The position numbers and the translations under genes are program-made. Under the pieces are notes generated by a model. That model saw only the letters and a list, made by a program, of their open reading frames with translations. It was not told where the DNA came from and did no database searches. Positions 23,960 through 32,348 of a stretch of DNA of 60,361 nt are shown here, one piece after another; within the stretch, counting starts at the first letter, position 1, and the number at the start of each line of letters is the position of its first letter. This DNA comes from Io17-Chloro-G2 sp034420695 (lineage in GTDB: Bacteria > Chloroflexota > Dehalococcoidia > Lucifugimonadales > UBA3495): NCBI GenBank assembly GCA_034420695.1, contig DAOULB010000019.1:1-60361 (forward strand). Reading direction: 5' to 3'.

Positions 23960-24122
23960 ATTGACGGCGTGTCTGGCCAGGCAGCGGCTTCAGGAAGAGT
24001 TGCAGGCGTGAAGAAGAATCCTAGTGAAGAGTTATAGGATGGAACCCGGCCCGCGCCCAAGTCAAGCCCCAAGTGTCAGCATCCGCGCCCGGGCAGTGCT
24101 GCGGCTCCCGGGGGTTTCGGAG

Positions 24123-24974
24123 CTAGCCTCCGTCCCCGGCAGACGATGAAAATGCCACCCCCACGGCGTTGGGACCGACGTGGGCTCCCAGAGCAGGGCC
24201 GAATCGGGCCAGGATGACTTCTTCCGCCAAGTCCATCCCGGCTAAGGTATGCCGGAGCCTTTGGGCAGCTTCCTCGCCGGTGCTGTAGATAACGGCCAGC
24301 CGGTCCAGCTGACCCTCTTGGGACACGAGCTCAATCAGCCGGTTCAACGCCCTTGCCATAGTTCGGGGACGCTCCAGCGGGTGGACTTCCCCCTCGGAAA
24401 GGGAGAGTATGGGTTTCACGCTGAGAATAGAACCCAGGAACGACGCCGCCTTGCCGATGCGCCCGCCCTTGGCCAAGTACTCCAGGGTATCCAGGGCAAA
24501 GAAACCGTTATGGCGGCCAATCCTGGAGCCGGCATAGCTGGCCAACTCGGTCAGGGAGTCCGCTGTGTCGGCGCGGCCGGCCGCGTCCATCACCAACAGC
24601 CCCACGGGAATCGATGCCAGTTGGGAATCGATTATCTCTATCGGCTGGTCTTCACCCAGTGCCGATTTTGCCTGGATTGCCGAATTCAACGTGCCGCTGA
24701 GTTTGGCCGATACATGGATCGACAAGACTTGGTGGCCTTGTTCCAGCAATTCCCGGTAGACTGCCTCAAAGTCGGCAGCGGTAGGCTGGGATGTCGTGGG
24801 TAGCCGGGCTGCTCCTATCAGGCGGTTGAAGAACTCGTCCTGCGTGATATCAACTCCGTCCCGGTAGCTGACGTCGTCAAGGATCACGTATGCCGGAACC
24901 ACGGTAACGTTCAATTGTTCCGCCAAGCTGGCGGGCAGATCGGAAGCGCTATCGGTGACGATTCTCAGGGCCAT
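24123..24974 (-). CDS. DegV-family fatty-acid-binding protein (FakB)
   Basis: DegV/FakB protein (283 aa), which binds a fatty acid and presents it to the kinase FakA. It starts MALRIVTDSASDLP, the family signature, so 24974 is used. TSQPTAADF (substrate-loop Thr/Ser) and ISAKLSGTLNSA-like IHVSAKLSGTLNSA are visible, and the C-terminal lobe contains RFGPALGAHVGPNAVGVAF. The fakA-like gene ends 55 bp upstream, making a fatty-acid kinase pair. Confidence 0.93.
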   Translation of the reverse strand: MALRIVTDSASDLPASLAEQLNVTVVPAYVILDDVSYRDGVDITQDEFFNRLIGAARLPTTSQPTAADFEAVYRELLEQGHQVLSIHVSAKLSGTLNSAIQAKSALGEDQPIEIIDSQLASIPVGLLVMDAAGRADTADSLTELASYAGSRIGRHNGFFALDTLEYLAKGGRIGKAASFLGSILSVKPILSLSEGEVHPLERPRTMARALNRLIELVSQEGQLDRLAVIYSTGEEAAQRLRHTLAGMDLAEEVILARFGPALGAHVGPNAVGVAFSSSAGDGG

Positions 24975-25029
24975 GGCTTCTCCAACTTTTTCAGGCTGGT
25001 TTCCCGGCCTGGTTTTCCGGGTCAGTTGC

Positions 25030-26685
25030 CTATTCCACCGATACCAAGTACTGGTAGTGGGGTTGTCCGCCGTAAACCGTATCCACCTCGGCCTCTGGCA
25101 TATTTTCCTGTATCCGCACGGCCAAGTCGGCGGCATCCTGGGGGTTGGCCTGCTGTCCCAGATAGAACGTTATCAGCGACCCTGGGCCTATGCCCGCTTT
25201 TCCCAATGCGGAATAGAGGGACTCTTCCGGCGTGTCCTCCACTGCGGTCAGCTCTCCGTCGGTCAGGGAGATACACTGGCCTTGTCTCACCGGGCGTCCT
25301 TCAATGGTAGTGTCCCTGACCGCCGTGGTCACTTCAATGGAAACAACCTCGGAGATAGCCCGGGTCATGTTGTCCAAGTTGTCCTCCAAGGAGGTTGCTG
25401 GGCTGAATGCCAGGACAGCAGCGATCCCTTGGGGAATCGACTTGGAGGGGACTACGTGCAGCCGCGGGTCGCGGCTCGCCGCCTGTTCAGCAGCCGACAC
25501 CACGTTACCGTTGTTTGGAAGGACAATGACCGAAGAGGCCCGTGTAGCTTCCGCTGAGTCCAACACCTGCTGAACGCTGGGATTCATGGTCTGCCCGCCG
25601 CTGATCACCGCCGCACAGCCGGTGTTCTCGAACAGCTTCTCCAAGCCGTCTCCCGCTGCCACCGCCACCAAGGCGATTTCCAACTGGCTGCCTGCCCTGG
25701 ATTCGGCCTGCCCCACCATGTCAACGTTCTGTTCGTCCATATCCTGGATGGAGACTTGGTGAAGCTCTCCCAAAGCGCGGCACTGGGCCATAATGGGTTC
25801 CGGGTCTTCGGAGTGGACGTGGACTCTGACCTGCCTCTCGGTGCCGGCGACTACCGCGGAAAGCGACTCCGACTCTCCGAATGTTTGTCGGATGGCTTCT
25901 GGGTCCAGCCCTTGGCCTTGAATCACGAACTGGATGCAGAAACCCCAACCGGCGTGCTCCGGACCGGCGGCGGTGTTCAGTGACGCCAGTGCCTGGGGTT
26001 CGGGTGCCGCGGCTTCGAACTTCTCCACCGCTGCGTCCAACCGGTCCGACCCGGCCAAGTGGTCAAGGACCGCTCCGACGATTACAACCACCCCTAAGCC
26101 GCCGGCGTCGACAACTCCCACTTCCTTCAGCACGGGGAGCAGTTCCGGGGTTGACTCCAAGGCGTCCAGCCCGGCCTGGAACGCGGCTTCCCACAGGGCC
26201 AAGGGATTTTTCTCTCCGCCGTCGATGAGTTGGGCCGCCGCAGGAGCCATGGCCCCCAGCACCGTGAGCATGGTGCCTTCAACCGGGTTGCTTACCGAAT
26301 GGTAGGCCGATTCCCTGCCGCCTTCAAAGGCCTTGGCTAGTTCCCCGGCAGTGCATGCTTGCGATTCCTTCAGCGCGGCGCAAAACCCGGCAATGAATTG
26401 GGACAGTATCACCCCGCTGTTTCCCCGGGCTCCCCAGAAAGCTCCGTCGGCGAATTGAGCCGCGAATCCAGGGACCCCTTCCAGGTCCAAGCCGGAGTTC
26501 TCCGCGGTTTTCCCAACGGCATCACGGAGGGTCAAGAGCATGTTGGTCCCCGTGTCCCCGTCGGGTACAGGGAATACATTCAGGGCGTTCACGGCGTCCC
26601 GGTGCTCGTCCAGCCTGTGGCAAGCTGCGGAGAATGCTTCAACGAGGTCCTGGGCGCTGAAAGAGGTGAAGTTCGGAATGGTCAA
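25030..26685 (-). CDS. fakA: DAK1-type fatty acid kinase FakA (YloV)
   Basis: FakA/YloV protein, about 551 aa from TTG 26685. The N-terminal DhaL-like kinase domain has NALNVFPVPDGDTGTNM (Asp residues bind Mg-ATP) and ARGNSGVILSQF; a middle domain and a C-terminal DegV-like domain (VSGGQTMNPS, LPNNGNVV) complete the usual architecture. TTG 26685 has GGAAGA 8 nt upstream; an earlier TTG at 26736 would overlap the promoter -10. It is followed by fakB and recG. Confidence 0.93.
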   Translation of the reverse strand: MTIPNFTSFSAQDLVEAFSAACHRLDEHRDAVNALNVFPVPDGDTGTNMLLTLRDAVGKTAENSGLDLEGVPGFAAQFADGAFWGARGNSGVILSQFIAGFCAALKESQACTAGELAKAFEGGRESAYHSVSNPVEGTMLTVLGAMAPAAAQLIDGGEKNPLALWEAAFQAGLDALESTPELLPVLKEVGVVDAGGLGVVVIVGAVLDHLAGSDRLDAAVEKFEAAAPEPQALASLNTAAGPEHAGWGFCIQFVIQGQGLDPEAIRQTFGESESLSAVVAGTERQVRVHVHSEDPEPIMAQCRALGELHQVSIQDMDEQNVDMVGQAESRAGSQLEIALVAVAAGDGLEKLFENTGCAAVISGGQTMNPSVQQVLDSAEATRASSVIVLPNNGNVVSAAEQAASRDPRLHVVPSKSIPQGIAAVLAFSPATSLEDNLDNMTRAISEVVSIEVTTAVRDTTIEGRPVRQGQCISLTDGELTAVEDTPEESLYSALGKAGIGPGSLITFYLGQQANPQDAADLAVRIQENMPEAEVDTVYGGQPHYQYLVSVE

Positions 26686-26727
26686 GGCAGGTCTTCCGCC
26701 GGGCGGGGGATCCAAGTTGGCGGTCAC

Positions 26728-26733
26728 ATTATA
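26728..26733 (-). promoter_or_regulatory. -10 element of the fakA operon
   Basis: Minus-strand TATAAT at 26733-26728, about 43 bp upstream of the TTG start. No strong -35. A 7-bp inverted repeat AAGACTC/GAGTCTT (26752-26785) enclosing the palindrome ATACTGTAT lies just upstream and could be an operator. Confidence 0.5.
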
Positions 26734-26852
26734 CAACAGCCCTTACCCGCTAAGACTCCGGCGGAAGATACTGTATAAGAGTCTTCAGGGATAGGGAGAG
26801 CAAGACAGAGGCAAACCAGGAGAAGAAATGCCAGATGGAGACGTGCTTAAAT

Positions 26853-26942
26853 AGGTCTGAATAAGGGACCCTGAGGCTCCTTCTCCCTTGATTGGAGAAG
26901 GTTGGGATGAGGGTGAAATGAAGTTGTTCAGGGGTTCCTTAA
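26853..26942. repeat. MITE/REP-like palindromic element, copy B
   Basis: Left end AGGTCTGAATAAGGG; core CCTTCTCCCTTGATTGGAGAAGG; GGTTGGGATGAGGGTGAA; right end GTTCAGGGGTTCCTTAA. It is the most intact of the copies carrying the GATGAGGG segment. Confidence 0.8.
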
Positions 26943-27089
26943 CGGTCAAGCCGGGGTTGGCTTTGAAGACGAGCGAAACCGGGCCGGAAAACCCCAGTTA
27001 AGGAAGAACCCGATTTTAAAATGATCTAAGCGCGGGCCGGGAACATTCCAATTCGGGAAATGAAAGGTTTGACCTGTGGCTGAAAAGGG

Positions 27090-27312
27090 GTCGGGCCCAG
27101 CCTGCTGCCTCTTGGGAACCCCAACTGGACTAGCCAGTTCTTGGGGCGATGGTAGACATTGGCCTGGGCCCGACGTACGGGTTTTCGTATTTGCCAAACT
27201 GTTTAGGTTACGATCACCTCGTCGTGTCCAGACAGATGCCTACCATCGCCCCTGCGTGCTAAACTATCATCCATGCTCTATCACCTCCTTTCCCAAATTT
27301 CCGCCAAGCGGT
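27090..27312 (-). ncRNA. Structured RNA / leader with small ORF (undescribed to me)
   Basis: Predicted minus-strand transcript from a strong promoter (27348-27319). It contains a 23-codon ORF followed by long helices. Helix A pairs 27252-27236 with 27159-27143 (16 of 17). Helix B pairs 27174-27164 with 27100-27090 (11 perfect pairs, GTCGGGCCCAG). Helix C is a hairpin CCCCAAGAACTGG / CCAGTTGGGG (27146-27134 with 27128-27119). A and B interlock in order A5'-B5'-A3'-B3', so they form a pseudoknot if both exist; A and C share four bases and compete. The 3' end is unknown; it may extend toward fakA. Confidence 0.5.
27203..27274 (-). CDS. 23-codon small ORF with perfect Shine-Dalgarno
   Basis: ATG at 27274-27272 and TAA at 27205-27203; the peptide begins MDDSLARRGDGRHLSG and ends EVIVT. 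AAGGAGGTGAT, a full match to the 16S anti-SD, ends 6 nt before the ATG. The peptide has three Arg, two His and several acidic residues and no hydrophobic segment, so it is not obviously a membrane or export peptide. Codons 8-13 lie in the 5' strand of helix A, so ribosome position would change the RNA fold, as in attenuators. I do not recognise the peptide. Confidence 0.5.
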   Translation of the reverse strand: MDDSLARRGDGRHLSGHDEVIVT

Positions 27313-27318
27313 TGACCA

Positions 27319-27348
27319 ATTCTAGCAATCCCTTCGCGCCCGTGTCAA
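27319..27348 (-). promoter_or_regulatory. Strong sigma-70 promoter for the small-ORF RNA
   Basis: Minus strand: -35 TTGACA (27348-27343), 18-bp spacer, -10 TAGAAT (27324-27319). One mismatch in total to consensus; predicted start near 27312, 38 nt before the small ORF. Confidence 0.7.
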
Positions 27349-27452
27349 CAAGAGCCGTGAGCTGCCACCCAGGACTTTTCATTCTCTGAAGTGCGTTGCG
27401 GGAACCGATGGCAGCGTTTCACATGTCGTCGCTGCTGAGAGCGAGAAGCGCC

Positions 27453-28166
27453 ATGACCACCCAACCCAGAACCATGCTCCCCTACCGCCGCCTGGTAGAA
27501 ATCGACTATGACAGCCTAGATTTCAACCCGGATGTTACGGAGCCGCCCTCCGACGCCATGGAACAGAACCTGGAGCTGTACGAGATTCAAAGCCTGCTTC
27601 ATGCCCACATCACCGGTTTCGGCCGGCGCTCCGACATCTTCCTGGACCGGGAAACCAATATCTGTTACGACACCGGCAACCTGAACCTCCGGATTGCTCC
27701 AGACTTCTACTTGGCCTTCGGTGTTGACGCCGGGGCAATCCGCCCCAGGAAGCTCTACATCATCGACGAGGTGGGTAAGCCACCAGACTGGGCGCTGGAA
27801 GTCGCCTCAGAGAGCACTGCCCAAAATGATGTGCATTACAAGACCTCTCTCTACGCCGGGATAGGGGTTTCCGAATACTGGCGGTTCGACCCCACCGGCG
27901 GGAGATACCACGGGGAGCCGCTGACCGGGCTGCGGCTGGAAGATGGCCAGTACCGGCCCGTAGAGTTGACCACCGAGCCGGACGGCGTTCTCAAAGGGTA
28001 TAGCCCTGTCTTGGAACTTAGCCTGTGCTGGGACCAGGGCTGGCCTCGCCTCTATAACCCTTCGACCGGTGCATACTTGGAGAACTGGCGTGAAGCAACC
28101 GCTCGCGCCGACGCCGCCGAGGCTGAAGCGCGGCGGCTGCGGGAGGAACTCCGGCGCCAGCGGTGA
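27453..28166 (+). CDS. Uma2-family (DUF820) PD-(D/E)xK-like protein
   Basis: Uma2/DUF820 family protein, about 237 aa from ATG 27453 (GAGAAG upstream). The restriction-endonuclease-like core is visible: PDFYLAFGVD, then PPDWALEVASESTAQND (acidic/Ser motif), HYKTSLYAGIGVSEYWRFDP (Lys, then the conserved EYW-x-x-DP). The C-terminal 30 residues are a charged Arg/Glu/Ala helix (coiled coil). These proteins are abundant in Chloroflexota and Cyanobacteria; their biological role is not established. Confidence 0.88.
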   Translation: MTTQPRTMLPYRRLVEIDYDSLDFNPDVTEPPSDAMEQNLELYEIQSLLHAHITGFGRRSDIFLDRETNICYDTGNLNLRIAPDFYLAFGVDAGAIRPRKLYIIDEVGKPPDWALEVASESTAQNDVHYKTSLYAGIGVSEYWRFDPTGGRYHGEPLTGLRLEDGQYRPVELTTEPDGVLKGYSPVLELSLCWDQGWPRLYNPSTGAYLENWREATARADAAEAEARRLREELRRQR

Positions 28167-28211
28167 CAGCCCGGCCGCAACCTGCCGATTTCCAAACGCT
28201 TTTGAGGTGGC

Positions 28212-29165
28212 ATGCGCGTTGTCTTCATGGGCACACCGGCTTACGCCGTCCCCGTATTGGAGGCCCTGGCCAATTCACCCGGGGCCGAAGTCGTGGCGGT
28301 TTACACTCCACCGGATCGGCCGGGGGGGAGGGGCCGGAACCCATTGGAGCCTCCGGTGAAAACGTATGCAGGGGAAGCTGGGCTGGAGATCCTCCAGCCG
28401 CCAACTCTGCGCTCGCAGGAAGCCCGGCAGGTCCTGGCCGGGTTCCAGCCGGAGGTGATCGTAGTCGCCGCTTACGGTCGCCTGCTCCCCCCGGAAGTTC
28501 TCGACTTGCCGCCCCATGGCTGTCTGAACCTTCACCCCTCCCTCTTGCCCCGCTACCGGGGACCCTCCCCGGTGGTAACAGCCATTCTGGAGGGCGAAGA
28601 GGTTACCGGTGTCAGCCTGATGCTTCTGGACCAAGGCATGGACACCGGCCCTGTTATTGCCAGCCGGGAAGTCCCGTTGTCCGGGGATGAAAAGGCTGGA
28701 GAACTGACGGAGTGCCTGTTCCGGCTGGGTGCGGACCTGCTGCTCGAAAGCCTCTCACCTTGGGCTGATGGAAAGCTCCGAGCCGAGCCCCAGGACGCGG
28801 AGAAGAGCACGGTCACAAGGAAGGTCGAGCGGGAGCACGGCAATGCCGACTGGACCAAGCCCGCCGTGAGGTTGGAGCGGTCCTGCCGGGCTTACACGCC
28901 GTGGCCCTCTCTCTTTACTCAGTGGGAAGGGAAGAACCTCAAGCTGCTGGACACGCGAGTCCTGGATTCCACTGAAATACCTGGAATGATGGCTAACGGA
29001 ACTCCCGGGTTGGTGGTTTACACCTCCCACCCGGATGCGCCCCTGGGGGTGCTGACCGGGGACGGCGTGCTGGGAATAGAAGCCCTGCAGTTGGAAGGAC
29101 GGAAGGCCGTGGCAGCAGCCGAATTCCTGCGGGGATTCCCGAACATCCTGGGGGCCCGTCTCTAG
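28212..29165 (+). CDS. fmt: Methionyl-tRNA formyltransferase
   Basis: Fmt (317 aa), which formylates initiator Met-tRNA using 10-formyl-THF. It starts MRVVFMGTPAYAVPVLEAL; the catalytic region is NLHPSLLPRYRGPSP with LDQGMDTGPV (Asn, His, Asp triad). The C-terminal OB-fold domain is present from about residue 207. SD GAGG lies upstream. It is normally paired with def, which is not seen here. Confidence 0.96.
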   Translation: MRVVFMGTPAYAVPVLEALANSPGAEVVAVYTPPDRPGGRGRNPLEPPVKTYAGEAGLEILQPPTLRSQEARQVLAGFQPEVIVVAAYGRLLPPEVLDLPPHGCLNLHPSLLPRYRGPSPVVTAILEGEEVTGVSLMLLDQGMDTGPVIASREVPLSGDEKAGELTECLFRLGADLLLESLSPWADGKLRAEPQDAEKSTVTRKVEREHGNADWTKPAVRLERSCRAYTPWPSLFTQWEGKNLKLLDTRVLDSTEIPGMMANGTPGLVVYTSHPDAPLGVLTGDGVLGIEALQLEGRKAVAAAEFLRGFPNILGARL

Positions 29166-29250
29166 TTGCCGGGACAGGGCGCCAACCCTCGTGGCTGCAG
29201 AAAAATGCCCCGCCGGGGCGGGTCTCAAATCACGGTAGAGGTCGATTCAC

Positions 29251-30198
29251 ATGGCTGCGAAATATCCTTCGGAACAGCAGGTGTTGGGTTGGATGGAGTC
29301 CTTGAGCAACTGGGGCCGGTGGGGCCAAGACGACCAGCGGGGTTGTCTCAATCTGGTCACCCCGGCCAAGGCCAAGCAGGCGGCCGCGCTCGTCCGGGAC
29401 GGGGCCTCGGTTAGTTGCGCCCGTCCCATCAGCACCGAAATAGCAGCCGACACCACCTTCCAAGTGCAACGGTACATGGTGGACAGCGGGGAGGGCCGGG
29501 ACACCGACCCCCCCGAACGTACCCTGACCCGGCGCGGCGCCGCGGAATTCATTGGCATGGTATTCCACGGCCAGACCATCACCCACATCGACGCCCTATC
29601 CCACTATTCCTGGCAGGGCCAACTCTACAACGGCAAACCGGCCAATATGATTACCTCCCGGGAGGGTGCCCAGACCCATTCCATCGAACCGGCTGGGGAC
29701 GGCATTGTCACTCGCGGCATCCTGCTCGATATAGCCGAACTGCGGGGTGTGGACTGGCTCCCAACCGATGAACCGGTGATGCCCGAAGACTTGGAAGCCG
29801 CTGAAGCTAGGTTCGGAGTACGGGTTGAAGAAGGGGACATTCTGCTGGTCCGCACCGGCAACTACCGGAAGCGGCTGGAATCCGGCCCGGTGCCTAACAC
29901 CGAGCCCATGGTGGCCTGCCAAGTGGCCTGTACCCCTTGGTTCAAGGAGCGGGGCGTAGCCATGCTGGGGACCGACACTTCCAACGACGTTCGTCCCAGC
30001 CAGTACGCCACCATTGTCAGCCCCCTGCATACCGTCTGCCTGGTGACTTTGGGCCTGTGGCTGATTGACAACGCCAATCTGGAGGAACTCGCCCAAGCTT
30101 GCAGTGCCCGCAACCGCTACGAATTCATGCTGGCTCTGGGCCCCCTCCGCCTCAGGAGCGTCACCGGCTCACCGGTCAACCCCATCGCAGTCTTCTGA
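29251..30198 (+). CDS. Cyclase family protein (kynurenine formamidase-like)
   Basis: Putative cyclase/metal-dependent hydrolase (315 aa) of the kynurenine formamidase fold. The metal motif HGQTITHIDALSHYSW matches the family HGxTHxDxxxH pattern. GDILLVRTGNY and the C-terminal HTVCLVTLGLWLIDN are also conserved. It is longer than true kynurenine formamidases (about 210 aa), so this is the large cyclase subgroup with unknown substrate. Repeat copy C begins 2-3 bp after its stop. Confidence 0.87.
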   Translation: MAAKYPSEQQVLGWMESLSNWGRWGQDDQRGCLNLVTPAKAKQAAALVRDGASVSCARPISTEIAADTTFQVQRYMVDSGEGRDTDPPERTLTRRGAAEFIGMVFHGQTITHIDALSHYSWQGQLYNGKPANMITSREGAQTHSIEPAGDGIVTRGILLDIAELRGVDWLPTDEPVMPEDLEAAEARFGVRVEEGDILLVRTGNYRKRLESGPVPNTEPMVACQVACTPWFKERGVAMLGTDTSNDVRPSQYATIVSPLHTVCLVTLGLWLIDNANLEELAQACSARNRYEFMLALGPLRLRSVTGSPVNPIAVF

Positions 30199-30200
30199 GA

Positions 30201-30309
30201 AAGGTCTGAACAAAAACCCCCACAGTCCCTTCTCCCACCAGGGGAGAAGGGACTGTGGGGGAATAGCAAGGCGCGCCGCTGAGGTGAGACTTATTCAGAG
30301 GCTTACTAA
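30201..30309. repeat. MITE/REP-like palindromic element, copy C
   Basis: Left end AAGGTCTGAACAA, core stem CCCCCACAGTCCCTTCTCCC / GGGAGAAGGGACTGTGGGGG (a 20-bp perfect stem), right end CTTATTCAGAGGCTTACTAA. It starts right after the cyclase stop and could terminate its transcript. Confidence 0.8.
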
Positions 30310-30383
30310 CAGGTCTGTCCGGTATTCCCATAATCCCGCCTGGCCTCAAAAGCACCAGAGCCCGCCAGAAAGCCCCCGCCTGG

Positions 30384-31232
30384 TCAGAAATTGGGCCGGG
30401 TGTTGCGGAGCCGGCGCACCCGCTCTTCGATGGGCGGGTGGGTCGAGAACAGGTTGCCAATCGACCCTCCGCTCAGCGGGTGGACGATGAACAAGTGAGA
30501 CGCTCCCTCGGCTACCTTCATTGGGCGGCGATGTGCCCCCATTTCCAGCTTTTCCAAGGCGCTGGCCAATGCCAACGGGTCCCCCGAAGTCTTGGCGCCG
30601 GTGGCGTCGGCTTGGAACTCCCTGGTGCGGGAAATAGCTGCCCGAACCAAGGCTGCTGCCAGGGGCATTACGATTGCCACCACCAGTAGGCCGATTATGC
30701 TGCCGCCCCGGTCCCGGCCTCCGCCCATTCCCCCAAAAATCGCCGAAATCTGGGCCATGAAGGCCAGCATGGAGATGGCCCCGGCGATAGTCGCCACCAC
30801 CGCCATGATCAGGGTGTCTCTGTTGCCCACGTGGGCCATTTCATGGGCCATCACCGCGCCCAGTTCCTGGCGGGTCAAAATGCGGCGGATGCCTGTGGTT
30901 GCCGCCACCGTGGCGTGGTTGGGGTTCCTGCCGGTGGCAAATGCGTTGGGCGAATCCGACTCAATCTCATAGACCTTGGGCATGGGCAGACCGGCAAGCT
31001 GGGCCTGCTCCGCCACAATGCTGTAAAGCTCCGGGTCCTCCTCCTGGGTCACTGGATGCGCATGGGCCATCCCCAAGGCTATCTTGTCGCTGAACCAGTA
31101 GGCCCCCACGTTCATGATGAGGGCGAATATCAAGGCTATGATTATTCCAGCTTCTCCGCCGAACATTCCTCCTATCATCAGGAGCAAGCCGGATAGGACC
31201 ATCAGCAGAAAGAGCGTCTTGACGGCGTTCAT
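30384..31232 (-). CDS. htpX: Membrane zinc metalloprotease HtpX
   Basis: HtpX (282 aa), an M48 peptidase that degrades misfolded membrane proteins. The two N-terminal membrane segments span about residues 5-45, the zinc motif AHEMAHVGNRD (HExxH) lies near residue 130, and two more hydrophobic segments follow. The third zinc ligand lies in EFQADATGA. Substrate-region motif SPNAFATGRNP is typical. It has an extended -10 promoter upstream. Confidence 0.95.
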   Translation of the reverse strand: MNAVKTLFLLMVLSGLLLMIGGMFGGEAGIIIALIFALIMNVGAYWFSDKIALGMAHAHPVTQEEDPELYSIVAEQAQLAGLPMPKVYEIESDSPNAFATGRNPNHATVAATTGIRRILTRQELGAVMAHEMAHVGNRDTLIMAVVATIAGAISMLAFMAQISAIFGGMGGGRDRGGSIIGLLVVAIVMPLAAALVRAAISRTREFQADATGAKTSGDPLALASALEKLEMGAHRRPMKVAEGASHLFIVHPLSGGSIGNLFSTHPPIEERVRRLRNTRPNF

Positions 31233-31277
31233 CGAATTTGGACCTTCTCTTAGTCAAACTTTGTTTGGCCAACTTCG

Positions 31278-31286
31278 ATTATATCA
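31278..31286 (-). promoter_or_regulatory. Extended -10 promoter of htpX
   Basis: Minus-strand TGATATAAT (31286-31278), about 46 bp before the htpX ATG. Same form as the uvrB promoter. Confidence 0.5.
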
Positions 31287-31342
31287 TCGCACCGGTTAAT
31301 GGACGGTTAACCCGGCCCGTTCCTCCACCACTCCCAGCTTCG

Positions 31343-31372
31343 TTGACACGCTGGAAACCTTGGTGATATCTT
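31343..31372 (+). promoter_or_regulatory. Promoter of etfB-etfA
   Basis: -35 TTGACA (31343-31348), 18-bp spacer ending in TGA, -10 TATCTT (31367-31372), about 80 bp upstream of etfB. Confidence 0.55.
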
Positions 31373-31451
31373 TCACACAGTCGCCGAGGATGCTCGCGCC
31401 CCGGTGATTGCTCGACGCCTATCCCCATCCCGCCCTTTTCCGAGGACTGAC

Positions 31452-32252
31452 ATGGCCTTGAAAATTGCTGTCCTGGCCAAGCAGGTCATTGACCCCGAGA
31501 TGCCCATGGCCGCCTTCCAAGTAGACTCGGCAGCCAAGCGTGTGGTGACCCCGGCTACCATTCCGCCCGTGGTCAACGGCTTCGATGAAAACGCGGTGGA
31601 AGCAGCACTGCAAATTAAGGACAGCCAGGAAGCAACTATCACGGTCATATCCAGCGGCACCGAGTTCGCCTTGGACGTGATGAAGAAACCCCTCTCCATG
31701 GGCGCCGACGAGCTGGTTCTGCTCCAGGACCCGGTCTTCGCCAACAGCATCGACAGCTTCGTCACTGCCCAAGTGCTGGCCGCAGCCATCCGCAAGCTCG
31801 ACGGTTTCGACCTGATTATCTGCGGGCGCCAAGCCTCCGACTGGGACAATGCTCAGGTGCCCTTGGGAGTAGCCGAGATTCTTGGAATCTCCTGCGTTTC
31901 CTTGGGTAAGAAGGTGGAAGTGGCCGATGGTAAAGTGGTGGTCGAGCGGATCATCCCCGACGGCTTCGAGGTAGTAGAAGCGCCGCTGCCCGCCTTGGTT
32001 ACAGTGAGCAACGAGTTGGGCCAGCCCCGGTACCCCACGCTGCGGGGAATCATGGCGGCAACCAGGAAGCAGCCCACGGTGTGGAGTTCGTCCGACTTGG
32101 AAATGGACGGCGGACTGCCCGAGTCTAGGGTGTCTCTGGTGGAGCTGTTCGTGCCCGAGCGCAACCAGCAGTGCGAGATAATCGAAGGCGAAGACGCCAT
32201 CGATGCCGGGAGGCAGTTGGCCCTCAAACTGCGGGAAGCCAAGTTAATCTAA
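31452..32252 (+). CDS. etfB: Electron transfer flavoprotein subunit beta
   Basis: EtfB (266 aa), the AMP-binding small subunit of ETF, which carries electrons from acyl-CoA and related dehydrogenases. It starts MALKIAVLAKQVIDPE; VNGFDENAVEAALQIKD and CGRQASDWDNAQVP are family motifs, and the C-terminal recognition loop region is present. The ATG at 31452 follows the family alignment. etfA follows after 96 bp. Confidence 0.95.
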   Translation: MALKIAVLAKQVIDPEMPMAAFQVDSAAKRVVTPATIPPVVNGFDENAVEAALQIKDSQEATITVISSGTEFALDVMKKPLSMGADELVLLQDPVFANSIDSFVTAQVLAAAIRKLDGFDLIICGRQASDWDNAQVPLGVAEILGISCVSLGKKVEVADGKVVVERIIPDGFEVVEAPLPALVTVSNELGQPRYPTLRGIMAATRKQPTVWSSSDLEMDGGLPESRVSLVELFVPERNQQCEIIEGEDAIDAGRQLALKLREAKLI

Positions 32253-32348
32253 TAATTCAGTAATCTAGTTATTTTGTAATAGGGTTTCCCCTGCTGCCCG
32301 CCAGACGCGGCTCCAGCATGGGCGGACCCCAATCGGCCGGAGGCCCTG

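Noticed and set aside
26946..27197. 83-aa minus-strand reading frame
   Set aside because: No ribosome site, no family resemblance, and it overlaps the structured RNA locus.
27280..27292. 3' end of a 16S rRNA gene (plus strand ATCACCTCCTTT)
   Set aside because: Only the last bases match; nothing upstream resembles 16S rRNA. It is the complement of the small ORF's Shine-Dalgarno.
27090..27312. tmRNA, 6S, SRP or RNase P RNA
   Set aside because: No tRNA-like ends, no SRP GGAAGG apical motif, no RNase P conserved block; the strong SD and ORF also argue against them.
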